A stretch of 64,000 nt of DNA from Pyrofollis japonicus (GTDB taxonomy: Archaea; Thermoproteota; Thermoprotei_A; Sulfolobales; Pyrodictiaceae), in NCBI RefSeq assembly GCF_033097485.1, contig NZ_AP028634.1:1169126-1233125 (forward strand), given 5' to 3'. Both the position numbers and the translations under genes were made by a program. The notes below the pieces were generated by a model. That model saw only the letters and a program-made list of their open reading frames with translations. It was not told where the DNA came from and did no database searches. Position 1 is the stretch's first letter. The number at the start of each line of letters is the position of its first letter. Below, piece by piece: positions 17,358 through 26,179 of this stretch.

Positions 17358-18071
17358 ATGTATGGCTGGCGGGCAAGGATAGGCCTCATTGTCCCGTCTT
17401 CAAATACCACTATGGAGCCGGAGATGTGGCGGCTTGTGCCCAGCGGTGTAAGCATACACACTGCGAGGGTTAAGCTCGAGAAAGTAACCGTTGAAGAACT
17501 CCTGGCTATGGAGAAGGAGGCATCCTATGCTGCTAGGCTCCTCGCGACAGCTGACGTAGACCTAATAGTCTATGGATGCACTACAGGGAGCCTTGTGGGA
17601 GGACCCGGCTACGACGAGAAGATAACGAAGAGCCTCGAAGAAGCCTCCGGCAAGCCAGCAATTGCTACCGCTACAGCCGTTGTAGAGGCGTTGAGGTTCC
17701 TGGATGCAAAACGTGTAGCACTGGCAACCCCCTACATAGACGAGGTCAATGAGAAGGAGGTGCGCTTTCTCGAACACCACGGCTTCGAAGTAGTAGACCT
17801 AAAGGCGTTCAGAATAGAGAAGAATACCGATATCGGGAAAACTCCGCCGGAGAAGGTCTACCGGCTCGCCCGCAGCCTTGACACGAGTAGAGCAGACGCA
17901 GTTTTCATAAGCTGTACAAACCTGCGCACCATAGAGGTCATAGACCCCTTGGAGACAGACCTAGGCCTACCAGTAATATCAAGCAACACTGCTACAGCCT
18001 GGCTAGCCCTCCGGCGACTCGGCATAAAGGAGGCCGGGTTCCCTGCCGGGAGACTACTCAAGAGCCTATAG
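17358..18071 (+). CDS. Maleate isomerase/Asp-Glu-hydantoin racemase family enzyme
   Basis: A 237-residue protein of the aspartate/glutamate racemase superfamily. The start region GLIVPSSNTTMEPE matches maleate cis-trans isomerases and arylmalonate decarboxylases. Two cysteines in the expected positions, YGCTTGS (about residue 74) and ISCTNLRT (about residue 179), form the two-base active site of isomerase or racemase members. It is divergent from the liv-hyu operon and shares its promoter, so it may racemise or isomerise the imported compound, for example interconverting hydantoin enantiomers. The specific reaction is inferred from context only. Confidence 0.8.
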   Translation: MYGWRARIGLIVPSSNTTMEPEMWRLVPSGVSIHTARVKLEKVTVEELLAMEKEASYAARLLATADVDLIVYGCTTGSLVGGPGYDEKITKSLEEASGKPAIATATAVVEALRFLDAKRVALATPYIDEVNEKEVRFLEHHGFEVVDLKAFRIEKNTDIGKTPPEKVYRLARSLDTSRADAVFISCTNLRTIEVIDPLETDLGLPVISSNTATAWLALRRLGIKEAGFPAGRLLKSL

Positions 18072-18349
18072 CTATCCCCTTTTCCCGGTAGCTCGTTGCT
18101 GTGTGGCCCGGTAATATTGAGGCGCGGTGCTCTATGCCTCTCCTAGCCACAATAGATTCGGCTGGGGGTCTGAGAGTGGGTTATCGTCCCCGACGCTTCT
18201 TCCCAGACGCCGCACCAACGCTGCTCGCCAAGGCCGCTCCCGTGATCGCGCCGTACATGGAGACTTGCCTGGGCTACACGGCTGGCTGCGGTGCAGAGAA
18301 TGGGCGTCGGCGCTAAGGCTCCACCGGCACCAGAGGAAGGCGTCCCGGT

Positions 18350-19567
18350 TCACTGTGATGTTTTTCTCCTAGGTCTCCTAGCCTGCCTCGACTCCAGTGC
18401 CGCAGGGTAGGGCAGGGGCTCCAGGTGCTCCTCTTCATAGTTCTCGCCTAGGATTATCCACCCAAGCATAACTTGTTCAACATCCTCCGCGCTAACACTC
18501 TGTAACGATGCAGGTTTTACGACCACCTTCTGGGCCGCAACATCGAGTTCCTCCACGAGCGCTAATACGTCAGTGCCTTTCCTCAGCCTCAGCCCGGCTA
18601 CCAGCCCCCTTGCCCAGTGCGGCCTCAGCCACTTGGCAGGAGGCTCCGGCCTCTTCCTAGACTCGACGTAGACCCTTGAGCTGCAAGTGTAGACGACTTG
18701 GTCCTCGGCCACAGTAAAGGGGCAAAGTGGCACCACGTCTACGCCACGGAGCACCATGGGCTTGGCCCCCGCGAAGAGGGATGCAAATGCTCTCTGGCGG
18801 TAAGCCCGCCTCTCCCCACGTGAACGGAGACGGACAAGGCTACCAGGAACCGCGGGTGCCTCAATGATCTCTGCACCCGCTCCTCTCAACGCTTTTGCCA
18901 AGGGCTTGGAGCCGAGCACGACTACGGCGTCGGGGCCCAGTGCCTCGATTAAGCCACGCTTATACACTGCTCCGCGCCCGTCAACGAACCCATCAGTGTC
19001 CACTACGAAGCCCTTGCTGAGACGGGAAACTGCCCGGGACGAGGCGGAGACTACAAGATCCATAACCTTTTCCGCCGAGACGTGGCCGACAAAGAAGCCC
19101 CCGCTTGGAGCAAGGTCTTGCAATGCTATGACAGGCTCGCTGCTAGAAGCATAGGAGACCATAGCCGGTGTACCAAGCTCGTTTTGCCCAATATCAGCCT
19201 CCACGACGGGGAGTCCGAGGACGTTGTGAATCCAGGTAGTGAGCGTAGATTTGCCGGCCTCAACGCCGCCCACAACAACTATTCTACGAAAGCCCCTTGA
19301 ACCAATATCCTCCACTATACTACTCCACTGCTCCACTAGCTCGAAGCCCTCTCTCAGCACACGGTAAGAGCCAGAAGCACCCATACCGACACAGATCCTC
19401 GCCTCTTCTAGGGAGTAGAACGATGCCCCGCGATTAGCCCTAATAATTATCTCTCGGCCCGCCTCAATGCGGAGCCCAGAGGCGAGAAACACGCCCTTCT
19501 CGACAACTATCTTTGCCGGACCCGAAACCCATACACCGAGGCCGCGAGGCGCGTCAAGACACTCCAT
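18350..19567 (-). CDS. Clp1/Grc3-type polynucleotide 5'-kinase
   Basis: A 405-residue protein with the Clp1/Grc3 architecture: an N-terminal beta-rich domain (~1-95), a central kinase domain with P-loop GGVEAGKSTL (about residues 99-108), the DIGQNELGTP clasp/lid segment and VDTDGFVDG, then a C-terminal domain. Archaeal members phosphorylate the 5'-OH ends of RNA or DNA and are thought to act in RNA processing or repair. It is a single gene, convergent with the racemase-like gene. Confidence 0.85.
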   Translation of the reverse strand: MECLDAPRGLGVWVSGPAKIVVEKGVFLASGLRIEAGREIIIRANRGASFYSLEEARICVGMGASGSYRVLREGFELVEQWSSIVEDIGSRGFRRIVVVGGVEAGKSTLTTWIHNVLGLPVVEADIGQNELGTPAMVSYASSSEPVIALQDLAPSGGFFVGHVSAEKVMDLVVSASSRAVSRLSKGFVVDTDGFVDGRGAVYKRGLIEALGPDAVVVLGSKPLAKALRGAGAEIIEAPAVPGSLVRLRSRGERRAYRQRAFASLFAGAKPMVLRGVDVVPLCPFTVAEDQVVYTCSSRVYVESRKRPEPPAKWLRPHWARGLVAGLRLRKGTDVLALVEELDVAAQKVVVKPASLQSVSAEDVEQVMLGWIILGENYEEEHLEPLPYPAALESRQARRPRRKTSQ

Positions 19568-19773
19568 GCGTGTGCCCCGAGCCGTAACCGTGGAGCCTGG
19601 CCGGAAAAGACCCCTCTGCGTACCTAGGCTAGGAAGGCACGCGGAACTGGATGAATAGAGCCACTATTGGTGCAACGCCTAGCTATCCGGGAAAAAGTAA
19701 AACAAGGTAGGACCTTGCAGTATAGGCCCTCGGGGACCCCACTCCCACTAATGAGAATGGTCTCCTGATTGGG

Positions 19774-20001
19774 GTGAGCCGCGTGGCTCTCTTGATGGCT
19801 GCACGTAGAGAGGAACACGTGGTTGGAAAATACAAGATAACAATACTATACGATGATCAAGGGCGGGCAATAGGCGCCTTCATAGAGGGTGGTAGACTCG
19901 CTAGGCCACTCTATATAGCTGCGAAAGAACCCGCCTCGGTCAAGCTACCTAAGCCAGTACTAAGGTTCCTCGCCAAACACGGCTTCAACGTGAAAGCATA
20001 G
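19774..20001 (+). CDS. Small conserved-looking protein of unknown function
   Basis: I do not recognise this protein of up to 75 residues. It has a short strand-rich start (HVVGKYKITILYDDQGRAI) and a basic C-terminus. The GTG at 19774 lies in GGGGTGAG, which looks like a ribosome binding site for the in-frame GTG at 19783, so the real start may be 19783. It sits alone between the kinase gene and a convergent two-gene operon. Confidence 0.5.
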   Translation: MSRVALLMAARREEHVVGKYKITILYDDQGRAIGAFIEGGRLARPLYIAAKEPASVKLPKPVLRFLAKHGFNVKA

Positions 20002-20094
20002 AGGGCTCGGTAGTCGGGGCTCAAATCACCGGCCAAGTGGCCTCTTTTCAACGAAGAGTTCCTCACAGCCCCTCCTCTTTGCCCTGGCTAACTG

Positions 20095-20895
20095 CTAGGC
20101 AATGCTCTCTGCTTTCCCGGTGTCCTTCTCTGCTAGCTCTCCGGCATGCGTCTCCCTGTGTTTTTCTCTATCCTCTCGGCTCGCCAATACCCTGTTCAAT
20201 AGTTTGGCTATTTTCTCGGGCCTAGTCTCGGTGCTATGTATTGAGGTCTCTGCACCAGGGCCGAACACGTAGACGTTCGTATACGGTATTGTTATCAGCA
20301 TGCGAATACTTGAGCGGAGATCAAGGGTATCGGCTACGAGTACAAGATTCTCAACAATGCCGTGCTTGTGAGTAGCATAGCCTGCCACAACGTATCCATG
20401 ATTCTCTAGTATGTTTGCAGCCCTGCTCGCAGTCTGGTCTATTAGCCTGCTCATCCCCATCTTGCGCAGCGGGAGCAACACGTCGTAGCCAAGCTTGTAG
20501 GAGTACTCCCTGCCGTCTACCTCTACGTGGAGAATGGACGGCATGTAGCCGGGCTCGACGAATAGTCTCCACTCGGTGCTCGATGCCCCGAGCTCTTCTC
20601 GCAGGTAGAGCCATGGGTCGAAAGAGACTATCTCTAAGAGCACGAGCTTCGTAATACCCGGTGGCCCGGCATACCTGCATCGCACAAACATTCTCTTCGC
20701 GTGCTGAACCGCCTCAATAACCTCCTCGGCGCCAATAAAGTGAGCCACCTCTAGCCTACCAGAGCCCTTCTCGCAGAGGCTATGGAGCCCGCTCCTACGT
20801 AGAAGCCTCGTTACACCGACTACGCGGTAGTCTAGGCTAGTGCTTCCCCTGAACTCTATCCGGTCTCCACTGGGCTCGGGAAAATCCTTCCTCAA
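20095..20895 (-). CDS. Protein of unknown function downstream of the PaREP1-like gene
   Basis: A 266-residue soluble protein I do not recognise. It mixes alpha and beta segments, has no signal or membrane segment, and ends in a charged low-complexity tail (about residues 235-266). It starts seven bases after the stop of the upstream PaREP1-like gene, so the two are probably co-transcribed. No catalytic motif is evident. Confidence 0.65.
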   Translation of the reverse strand: MRKDFPEPSGDRIEFRGSTSLDYRVVGVTRLLRRSGLHSLCEKGSGRLEVAHFIGAEEVIEAVQHAKRMFVRCRYAGPPGITKLVLLEIVSFDPWLYLREELGASSTEWRLFVEPGYMPSILHVEVDGREYSYKLGYDVLLPLRKMGMSRLIDQTASRAANILENHGYVVAGYATHKHGIVENLVLVADTLDLRSSIRMLITIPYTNVYVFGPGAETSIHSTETRPEKIAKLLNRVLASREDREKHRETHAGELAEKDTGKAESIA

Positions 20896-20902
20896 GACCT
20901 TC

Positions 20903-21385
20903 TCAACCCGCTACTAAGTCCTTTAACGCCTCGAGAAAAGAGGTGACACGCTTAGCCATCGCGTCGAAGTGGTTGCCGTCGCCGAGATCCTCCCTAGAAG
21001 CAATATATGCAGCCAAGCCAGCGTAGAACGCGTCAAAAGACGCCTCGCCTAGCTCTCCGGCCGCCTCGCTGACCAAGGCCCAGTAGTCCTCGAGCTTCCC
21101 GGGCTGACTGGCTCCACGCTGCAATGCATACGCTTCTATGCCTAGAAGGATACTGCTCCAGAGCCTACGATAAGCGTCCCGATACTCTCCTGCCTCTGCA
21201 TGTGCTCTCGCGTGGCGCAGACTGGTCTCAGCGGCCTCGAGGAGGGCGCGCGGCTTCTCCTCCTCCGACACTATGCCGAGCAAGAGGTGGACCATGAGTG
21301 CCTCGGGTGTGGTGCCCCGTCTCTCTGCTTCCTCGCGGAGAGCACGGAGAATAGTGTCAGGCAGGAATACGGTTTCTCCTGGCAG
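20903..21385 (-). CDS. PaREP1/HEPN-like protein with a non-canonical start
   Basis: From ATG 21295 the protein is 130 residues and resembles PaREP1-family helical proteins (LLEAAETSLRHARAHAEAGE, then a paired-helix region). The same frame continues upstream, encoding TVFLPDTILRALREEAERRG, the LP...L..EAERRG start usual for this family. No ATG, GTG or TTG occurs in that extension before the stop near 21430. CTG at 21385, after GGGGAGAT, or CTG at 21364 would restore the complete N-terminus; I annotate from 21385. A TATA-like GATAAAATA lies near 21425-21433. PaREP1 function is not established; a HEPN-like toxin role has been discussed. Confidence 0.6.
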   Translation of the reverse strand: MPGETVFLPDTILRALREEAERRGTTPEALMVHLLLGIVSEEEKPRALLEAAETSLRHARAHAEAGEYRDAYRRLWSSILLGIEAYALQRGASQPGKLEDYWALVSEAAGELGEASFDAFYAGLAAYIASREDLGDGNHFDAMAKRVTSFLEALKDLVAG

Positions 21386-21492
21386 GGGATCTCCCCACTT
21401 ACTAAGAAAGGCACTCTTGTTCCTATTTTATCCTACCATAATCGAGTACCTGGAGACAAAAATAAGGGGAGACTTGACCCCTGGGTTCCTCG

Positions 21493-21990
21493 GTGCAGTG
21501 CTTGGCTAGAGCAATTGTACCAATAATGGCTATCATCGTGTTAGCAGTACTGCTCGCCCTAATGCTCTTGATGGGGCTGGGTGTCGAGGGCTGGGTTGAA
21601 GGTGAAGAGACAGGCATGAAGCGAGGCGCTGTGTGCCGCCTAGGCCCTCTACGAGTGACCATAAGCTCTTCCTATGACTCCCGCAATGCCTCTGTGACAC
21701 TTGTCTACACGATTCAGCCCCCAAACCCGTGTTACAAGCTCATAGGCATAGGCGTCAACAAGAGCGTGCTTGCAGGCAACGTGCTCAGAGCCGTGGTAGA
21801 TATTAGGATGGAGGGGCCTGCTGAGGGAACCTACTGTGTACAAGTACTGCCATCCCCCACGGTGTCTAAGGTAAGCATACCGGCGGTATCCAAGCCGGAC
21901 ACCATAGAGCTTACTACAAGGCTATTCCTCGTGAAAGGTGATAAGACTGAGACACATAGCTGTACGGTTGTCATCGGGGATCAGCATTAG
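21493..21990 (+). CDS. Small membrane-anchored extracellular protein, unknown
   Basis: A 165-residue protein with an N-terminal hydrophobic segment (residues 8-29, IVPIMAIIVLAVLLALMLLMG) and a hydrophilic, beta-prone external domain with five cysteines outside the anchor (CRLGPL, NPCYKL, TYCVQV, HSCTVV). Function is not recognised. It stands alone upstream of moeA and ends before a T-rich tract. Confidence 0.6.
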   Translation: MQCLARAIVPIMAIIVLAVLLALMLLMGLGVEGWVEGEETGMKRGAVCRLGPLRVTISSSYDSRNASVTLVYTIQPPNPCYKLIGIGVNKSVLAGNVLRAVVDIRMEGPAEGTYCVQVLPSPTVSKVSIPAVSKPDTIELTTRLFLVKGDKTETHSCTVVIGDQH

Positions 21991-22002
21991 CTAGGCGCCC
22001 GC

Positions 22003-22030
22003 TTTTTACGGGAACTAGCTTATTTTTCTC
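22003..22030 (+). terminator. T-rich terminator region
   Basis: CTTTTTACGG and TTATTTTTCTC follow the stop at 21990 within 40 bases and precede the moeA gene. Oligo-T tracts of this kind terminate archaeal transcription. Confidence 0.4.
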
Positions 22031-22111
22031 GCTTCGTGCCCCTCCTCCTCGGCGTAAAACGGTTAGCGCCTTTGTCTCCCTTACAAGGCTTGGCCTGAGA
22101 GGTGCCTGGGC

Positions 22112-23425
22112 TTGGAGGCTGGTGAGGAGAAGCGTGTACCCCGTTACTTGGAGAAGCTCACGCCCGTGAAGGAGGCTATAGATATTATACGGAAGAGGGT
22201 TAAGCCCGTAGAGGACACGGTTGTTCTCCCTGTCTGGGAGGCTGTTGGCCGCGTCCTCGCAGAGGATCTCCGCTCCCCCCACGATTTCCCGCCTAGGCCT
22301 CGCGCGGCCTACGATGGCTACGCTGTGCGCTCCGAGGATACCCCCGGCAAGCTCAAGGTCATAGGAGAGGCGCCTATAGGCAAGGTAGAGATAGAGTACC
22401 GCGTAGAGCCGGGCACCGCCGTCTACGTGTCCACGGGGGCTTATCTCCCCGATGGAGCAGACACCGTTGTGCCCGAGGAGGCCGTGAGGCTCGAAGACGG
22501 CTACATCGTCATAGACAAGAAGTTCGAAGCAGGCAAGAACATCGACCCAGTCGGCTTCTATGCGCGCCGCGGCCAAGTACTGCTGCCCAAGGGCTACGTC
22601 CTCACAGAGCTGGACGTCGTAGGGCTCCTAGACATAGCAGTTACGCGGGCCAAGGTGTTCCGCGAGATACGCGTAGGCATAATAGCTACGGGCACAGAGC
22701 TCTTCGAGCCAAGCAGCCCCGAGGAGGCGGAGAAGAGGATACTCCGAGGCGAGGTAGCAGAGACCACTGCGAAGCTCATAGAGAACATGATTGCCCGATA
22801 CACTCCGTGGGCGAGAGTGGTCAAGCGCGTACTCCTACCCGACTACATTGATACCATTGAGTGGTACATTAAGAGGCAGATGAACAACCTAGACCTGGTA
22901 ATCATGACAGGCGGTACGGGGCCGAGCGAGGTTGACCCGTTCTACAAGCTCGCTGATAGGCTCGGCGCAGAAGTCCTCTTCCGAGGCCTATTCGTGAGAG
23001 GAGGAAGACCCACCTCTGCAGCACTCCTGCCGAACGGCACACTACTACTAGCCCTCTCCGGTCACCCCGTCTCGGCGCTCCACGGCTTCCTCCGCCTCCT
23101 CTACCACGTGTTAAAACACATGGGCAATGTTGAGAGGGCCGGAGAGCCCCCGATACCAGCGTACGCTGCACTAGCGCAGCCGCTAAAGTCTAAGAGACCG
23201 GAGCCCATCAAGGCTAAGCTCTACTGGCGCGACGGAGTATTAGTGGCGGAGCCGCTGCCGCGAGAGAGACAACTATCATCAGTGACTGTGAGCAACGTGG
23301 AGGCTGACGGCATACTGCTCGTCGACAAGAATGAGTACGATGCCGGCGACCTGGTACCGGTAATGGTTTACAGAGAGCCCATAGAACTCCCCAAAGAGGG
23401 GAAGAGAGAGGAGGCGGAAGAGTAA
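22112..23425 (+). CDS. moeA: Molybdopterin molybdenumtransferase MoeA
   Basis: A 437-residue MoeA-family protein. The N-terminal region has PRPRAAYDGYAVRSED, the central MoCF_biosynth domain has VGIIATGTELF and MTGGTGPSEVD, and the conserved SGHPVSALHGF follows; the C-terminal beta-barrel begins near residue 355. MoeA inserts Mo or W into adenylylated molybdopterin; in hyperthermophiles the product is usually the tungsten cofactor used by ferredoxin oxidoreductases. The TTG start at 22112 is the first suitable codon. The GYD-domain gene follows 45 bases later with its own TATA. Confidence 0.92.
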   Translation: MEAGEEKRVPRYLEKLTPVKEAIDIIRKRVKPVEDTVVLPVWEAVGRVLAEDLRSPHDFPPRPRAAYDGYAVRSEDTPGKLKVIGEAPIGKVEIEYRVEPGTAVYVSTGAYLPDGADTVVPEEAVRLEDGYIVIDKKFEAGKNIDPVGFYARRGQVLLPKGYVLTELDVVGLLDIAVTRAKVFREIRVGIIATGTELFEPSSPEEAEKRILRGEVAETTAKLIENMIARYTPWARVVKRVLLPDYIDTIEWYIKRQMNNLDLVIMTGGTGPSEVDPFYKLADRLGAEVLFRGLFVRGGRPTSAALLPNGTLLLALSGHPVSALHGFLRLLYHVLKHMGNVERAGEPPIPAYAALAQPLKSKRPEPIKAKLYWRDGVLVAEPLPRERQLSSVTVSNVEADGILLVDKNEYDAGDLVPVMVYREPIELPKEGKREEAEE

Positions 23426-23470
23426 CAAATATTATCAATGTGCAGTATTTTTTATAGTGGTGTAACAACT

Positions 23471-23779
23471 GTGCCACTCTACGTTATTCTCTCCAAGCTA
23501 ACCGACAAGGGAGCCCAAACCATATTCAAGAAGCCCGAGCGCATACTCGAGGTAAACAAGGAGCTAGAAGACATGGGGCTCAAGGTTCTTCAACAATACC
23601 TCGTATTCGGTGAATGGGATTTCCTAAACATAGTTGAGGCCAAGGATGACCAATCACTCGCAGCCGCGCTGATAAACCTTAACATGAGAGGCACTATACG
23701 CACAGCAACCTACAAGCTAATGCCCGTCAACGAGCTAATAGAGGCAGTGAAGAAAGCTGCAGAGAAGCGCGGCGAGTAA
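23471..23779 (+). CDS. GYD-domain protein
   Basis: A ferredoxin-like-fold protein of 102 residues from GTG 23471 (MPLYVILSKLTDKGAQTI). The frame is open to 23438, but the family starts at this residue and TTTTTTATA at about 23446-23454 puts transcription start close to 23471. The conserved GYD-type stretch reads FGEWDFLNIVEA. Function of the family is unknown. It is convergent with hemA. Confidence 0.75.
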   Translation: MPLYVILSKLTDKGAQTIFKKPERILEVNKELEDMGLKVLQQYLVFGEWDFLNIVEAKDDQSLAAALINLNMRGTIRTATYKLMPVNELIEAVKKAAEKRGE

Positions 23780-23791
23780 GACCTGGGCCCG

Positions 23792-25156
23792 CTAGTTGCG
23801 CCGGGCCGCCCTAGCCTCCTGGACTAGTTTTCTCTGCCTCTTCTCGTACTCCCTTTCAAAGAACTCTGCGAGAGCCTCAAGCTCGCCGAGCCTGCCCTGC
23901 CGAGCCTGCTCCTGTGCATAGAGGATGAGAGGCCTCATAAGCTTCTTCAACAAGCTCCGGGTGAAGGATGCGAGGGGCTCGGCAGCAGCCCCGTCGATAC
24001 CCCTGCTTCTCAGAGCGGTTGCGAGCTCGTCGAGCTCCTCCGAGGCAACAGCCTCTGCATACCTCATTATCTTGGCTATTATTTCGTCAGCAAGCTTTCT
24101 CTCCCATTTAGCCATAAACACCTTTATCTCCTCCTCGATAATCTTCTCGGCCTTCGGCACCTCCCGCAGCCTCCTCTCTATCGTCTCCCTTATAGCGTTC
24201 TTAACCTCCTCTAGCCCCGCATACACAAGCGTCTCCGGCACTGGCTGCTCCACTGCAGGCGGCACAGAGATATCGACTATCAGCGCACCCGGCTTTAGAT
24301 AGCCTAGCATCTCTCTTCTCACGAGGGGCTCGGGCGCGTTTATAGCGACGAAGACGAGGCGTGCATCCCTAAGCGCTTCTCCTAGCTCGTCGAGGCCGCG
24401 TGCCTCTCCACCCACCTTGGCCGCGAGCTCCACTGCTTTCTCAACACTGCGGTTCACGATAACTATGCGGGCACGGGGCCACTTCTCGCGGGCAAGGCCA
24501 GCTATTATCGAGCCCGCCTCCCCTGCGCCAACCACTACTATCTTCTCCTCACCGACGTCGCCGAGCCGCATCCATGCAAGCTTTACAGCTGCGCCGGGGA
24601 ACCCGACGTTGCCGCGGGCTATCCCCGTCTTGCTCCTAACAAGCTTGCCGACATGTATCGCGAACTGGAAGAGCATGGATAAGCGCTTCGAGGCGAAGCC
24701 CTCGCGCCTAGCATCCTCATAGGCCTTCGCGACCTGGCCGAGGATCTCGTTCTCCCCGACAACGGCTGACTCGAGGCCAGAGGCGACACGGAAGAGGTGA
24801 CGAACAGCGTCAACACCGCGGAAGATGCGGGCATAGCTCCACGCGTCGCCTAGGAATTCGCGGACAGCGTCCAGGAACTCGTCGACGCGGGAAGAATAAG
24901 CGTATGCCTCGAAGCGGTTACAGGTAGAGAGGACAACTATCTCCTCCGCGAAGGGGGAGAGGACGCGGTAGGCGCGGGGAGCGCGCTGCTCGAGCAGGCC
25001 TATTACTTGTAGCGGGGCCCAGCGGTGGCTAACACTTACTGCGACAATGTTCTCTATCCCTGGAGCCACGTCCACCACCATCCATAAGCGGCGAGCATGG
25101 GGCACAGCGAGACGAGTCTGGGTAAGCGTCACCTTGCCGTCTACGTATCCGAGCAC
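23792..25156 (-). CDS. hemA: Glutamyl-tRNA reductase HemA
   Basis: A 454-residue reductase of the C5 tetrapyrrole pathway that converts glutamyl-tRNA to glutamate-1-semialdehyde using NADPH. The catalytic cysteine is in VVLSTCNRFEAY (about residue 79). The substrate pocket (GLESAVVGENEILGQV), the Rossmann motif VVGAGEAG and the C-terminal dimerisation helices are all present. The open frame starts at GTG 25156; ATG 25081 (MVVDVAPG) is an alternative that better matches family length. No other heme genes are adjacent. Confidence 0.92.
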   Translation of the reverse strand: MLGYVDGKVTLTQTRLAVPHARRLWMVVDVAPGIENIVAVSVSHRWAPLQVIGLLEQRAPRAYRVLSPFAEEIVVLSTCNRFEAYAYSSRVDEFLDAVREFLGDAWSYARIFRGVDAVRHLFRVASGLESAVVGENEILGQVAKAYEDARREGFASKRLSMLFQFAIHVGKLVRSKTGIARGNVGFPGAAVKLAWMRLGDVGEEKIVVVGAGEAGSIIAGLAREKWPRARIVIVNRSVEKAVELAAKVGGEARGLDELGEALRDARLVFVAINAPEPLVRREMLGYLKPGALIVDISVPPAVEQPVPETLVYAGLEEVKNAIRETIERRLREVPKAEKIIEEEIKVFMAKWERKLADEIIAKIMRYAEAVASEELDELATALRSRGIDGAAAEPLASFTRSLLKKLMRPLILYAQEQARQGRLGELEALAEFFEREYEKRQRKLVQEARAARRN

Positions 25157-25341
25157 TATGTTATCCTATATGCTGGTTTGTAATTGTTTCTCCCTAAAAA
25201 ATAAGGATGCGGAGGTATATTCAAAATAGTTCGGTGCACAGATAGATTCTCTACTGGAGGAGTAACACCTGGAGGAGCATTAACCCTCTGCTCTGCATTA
25301 GGCCGCAGCAAGCCTCCTTGAAACAATGTACACGCTCATAG

Positions 25342-26130
25342 GTGGTCCGTGATTTGCCCAAAATACCCGCAGTCGTAATAGCCTCAACGAGGCCCACCAC
25401 AATTGAGGAGTGCTGCTATATACAGCAACTCATACTCAGAGCAGAAAACATGTGCGACACGCTCCAGGCGAGCTGTAGGCTCGGGAGAAGCGGCGCAGAG
25501 ATAGAATACCCCCTGCTCGTCGCCCAGATTCTCTACGCGTCCAGGCTCGGAGACCTCGTTGAGGGATGGATAAGGATACAGGGAGAACCACAGGCCCTGG
25601 ACGCGCTGGAAACCGTTCTGAAGAGAGACCCGGGCATCTCTTTCCAGACAGTCAGCGAGGCCAAGCAGAGCCTCCTCTTGAAGACACTGATGCCCCCGGA
25701 GAAGTGGTGTGGTGGCTGCAAGCTCTGCCCCTACATAGATGCATTGCCCAACACGATGCCCCTCAACATAGTTGTGACGAGCAACTACATAGTAGTAGTC
25801 CTCGTCGCTTCGAGGCCCAGCGTTCTCAAGTCCCTCGAGGACCTCGGATACAAGGTGCTCGACACGATACCGGTGGAGGAGGTAGCCGAGGCACTCACCT
25901 CGAAGCAGGAAATAGCGCTGATGCTCGCCTACCTCTACGGCTACTACGAGAACCCGCGCCGCATAAGCATACGGGAACTCGCAAGCAAGCTAGGCATGTC
26001 TGGCTCCGCGCTAGCAGAGCTATTGCGCAAAGCAGAGCAACGAATAATAAAGAACTATGTGGTAATCAATCTAGCACACCACCTCTACATAACCCTTAGA
26101 AAACCAGTGAAGGAAAAGAACAAGGACTAG
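25342..26130 (+). CDS. HTH_10 (bacterioopsin-activator type) regulator, Cys-rich
   Basis: A 262-residue protein whose C-terminal ~55 residues (RRISIRELASKLGMSGSALA, then LLRKAEQRII) match the HTH_10 DNA-binding domain of archaeal bacterioopsin-activator-like regulators. The N-terminal sensor region is not recognised but has Cys24, Cys25, Cys38, Cys45 and a CxxCxxC group (WCGGCKLCP, Cys123/126/129) that could bind a metal or Fe-S cluster or sense redox state. It lies directly upstream of, and convergent with, one KaiC-like module, so it may regulate it; that link is inference from position. Confidence 0.75.
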   Translation: MVRDLPKIPAVVIASTRPTTIEECCYIQQLILRAENMCDTLQASCRLGRSGAEIEYPLLVAQILYASRLGDLVEGWIRIQGEPQALDALETVLKRDPGISFQTVSEAKQSLLLKTLMPPEKWCGGCKLCPYIDALPNTMPLNIVVTSNYIVVVLVASRPSVLKSLEDLGYKVLDTIPVEEVAEALTSKQEIALMLAYLYGYYENPRRISIRELASKLGMSGSALAELLRKAEQRIIKNYVVINLAHHLYITLRKPVKEKNKD

Positions 26131-26179
26131 GCAGAGACACGCTAATACAATGTAGGAAAAAACAAGGTCGCCAAAATGC

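Noticed and set aside
17270..17461. N-terminal extension of the LivJ-type receptor
   Set aside because: It would overlap the divergent racemase-like gene and contains no signal; the TTG at 17269 with an upstream AGGTG gives a normal anchored receptor.
18072..18349. Short ORFs on both strands
   Set aside because: Several frames are open simultaneously in GC-rich DNA and none has a protein-like sequence or ribosome binding site.
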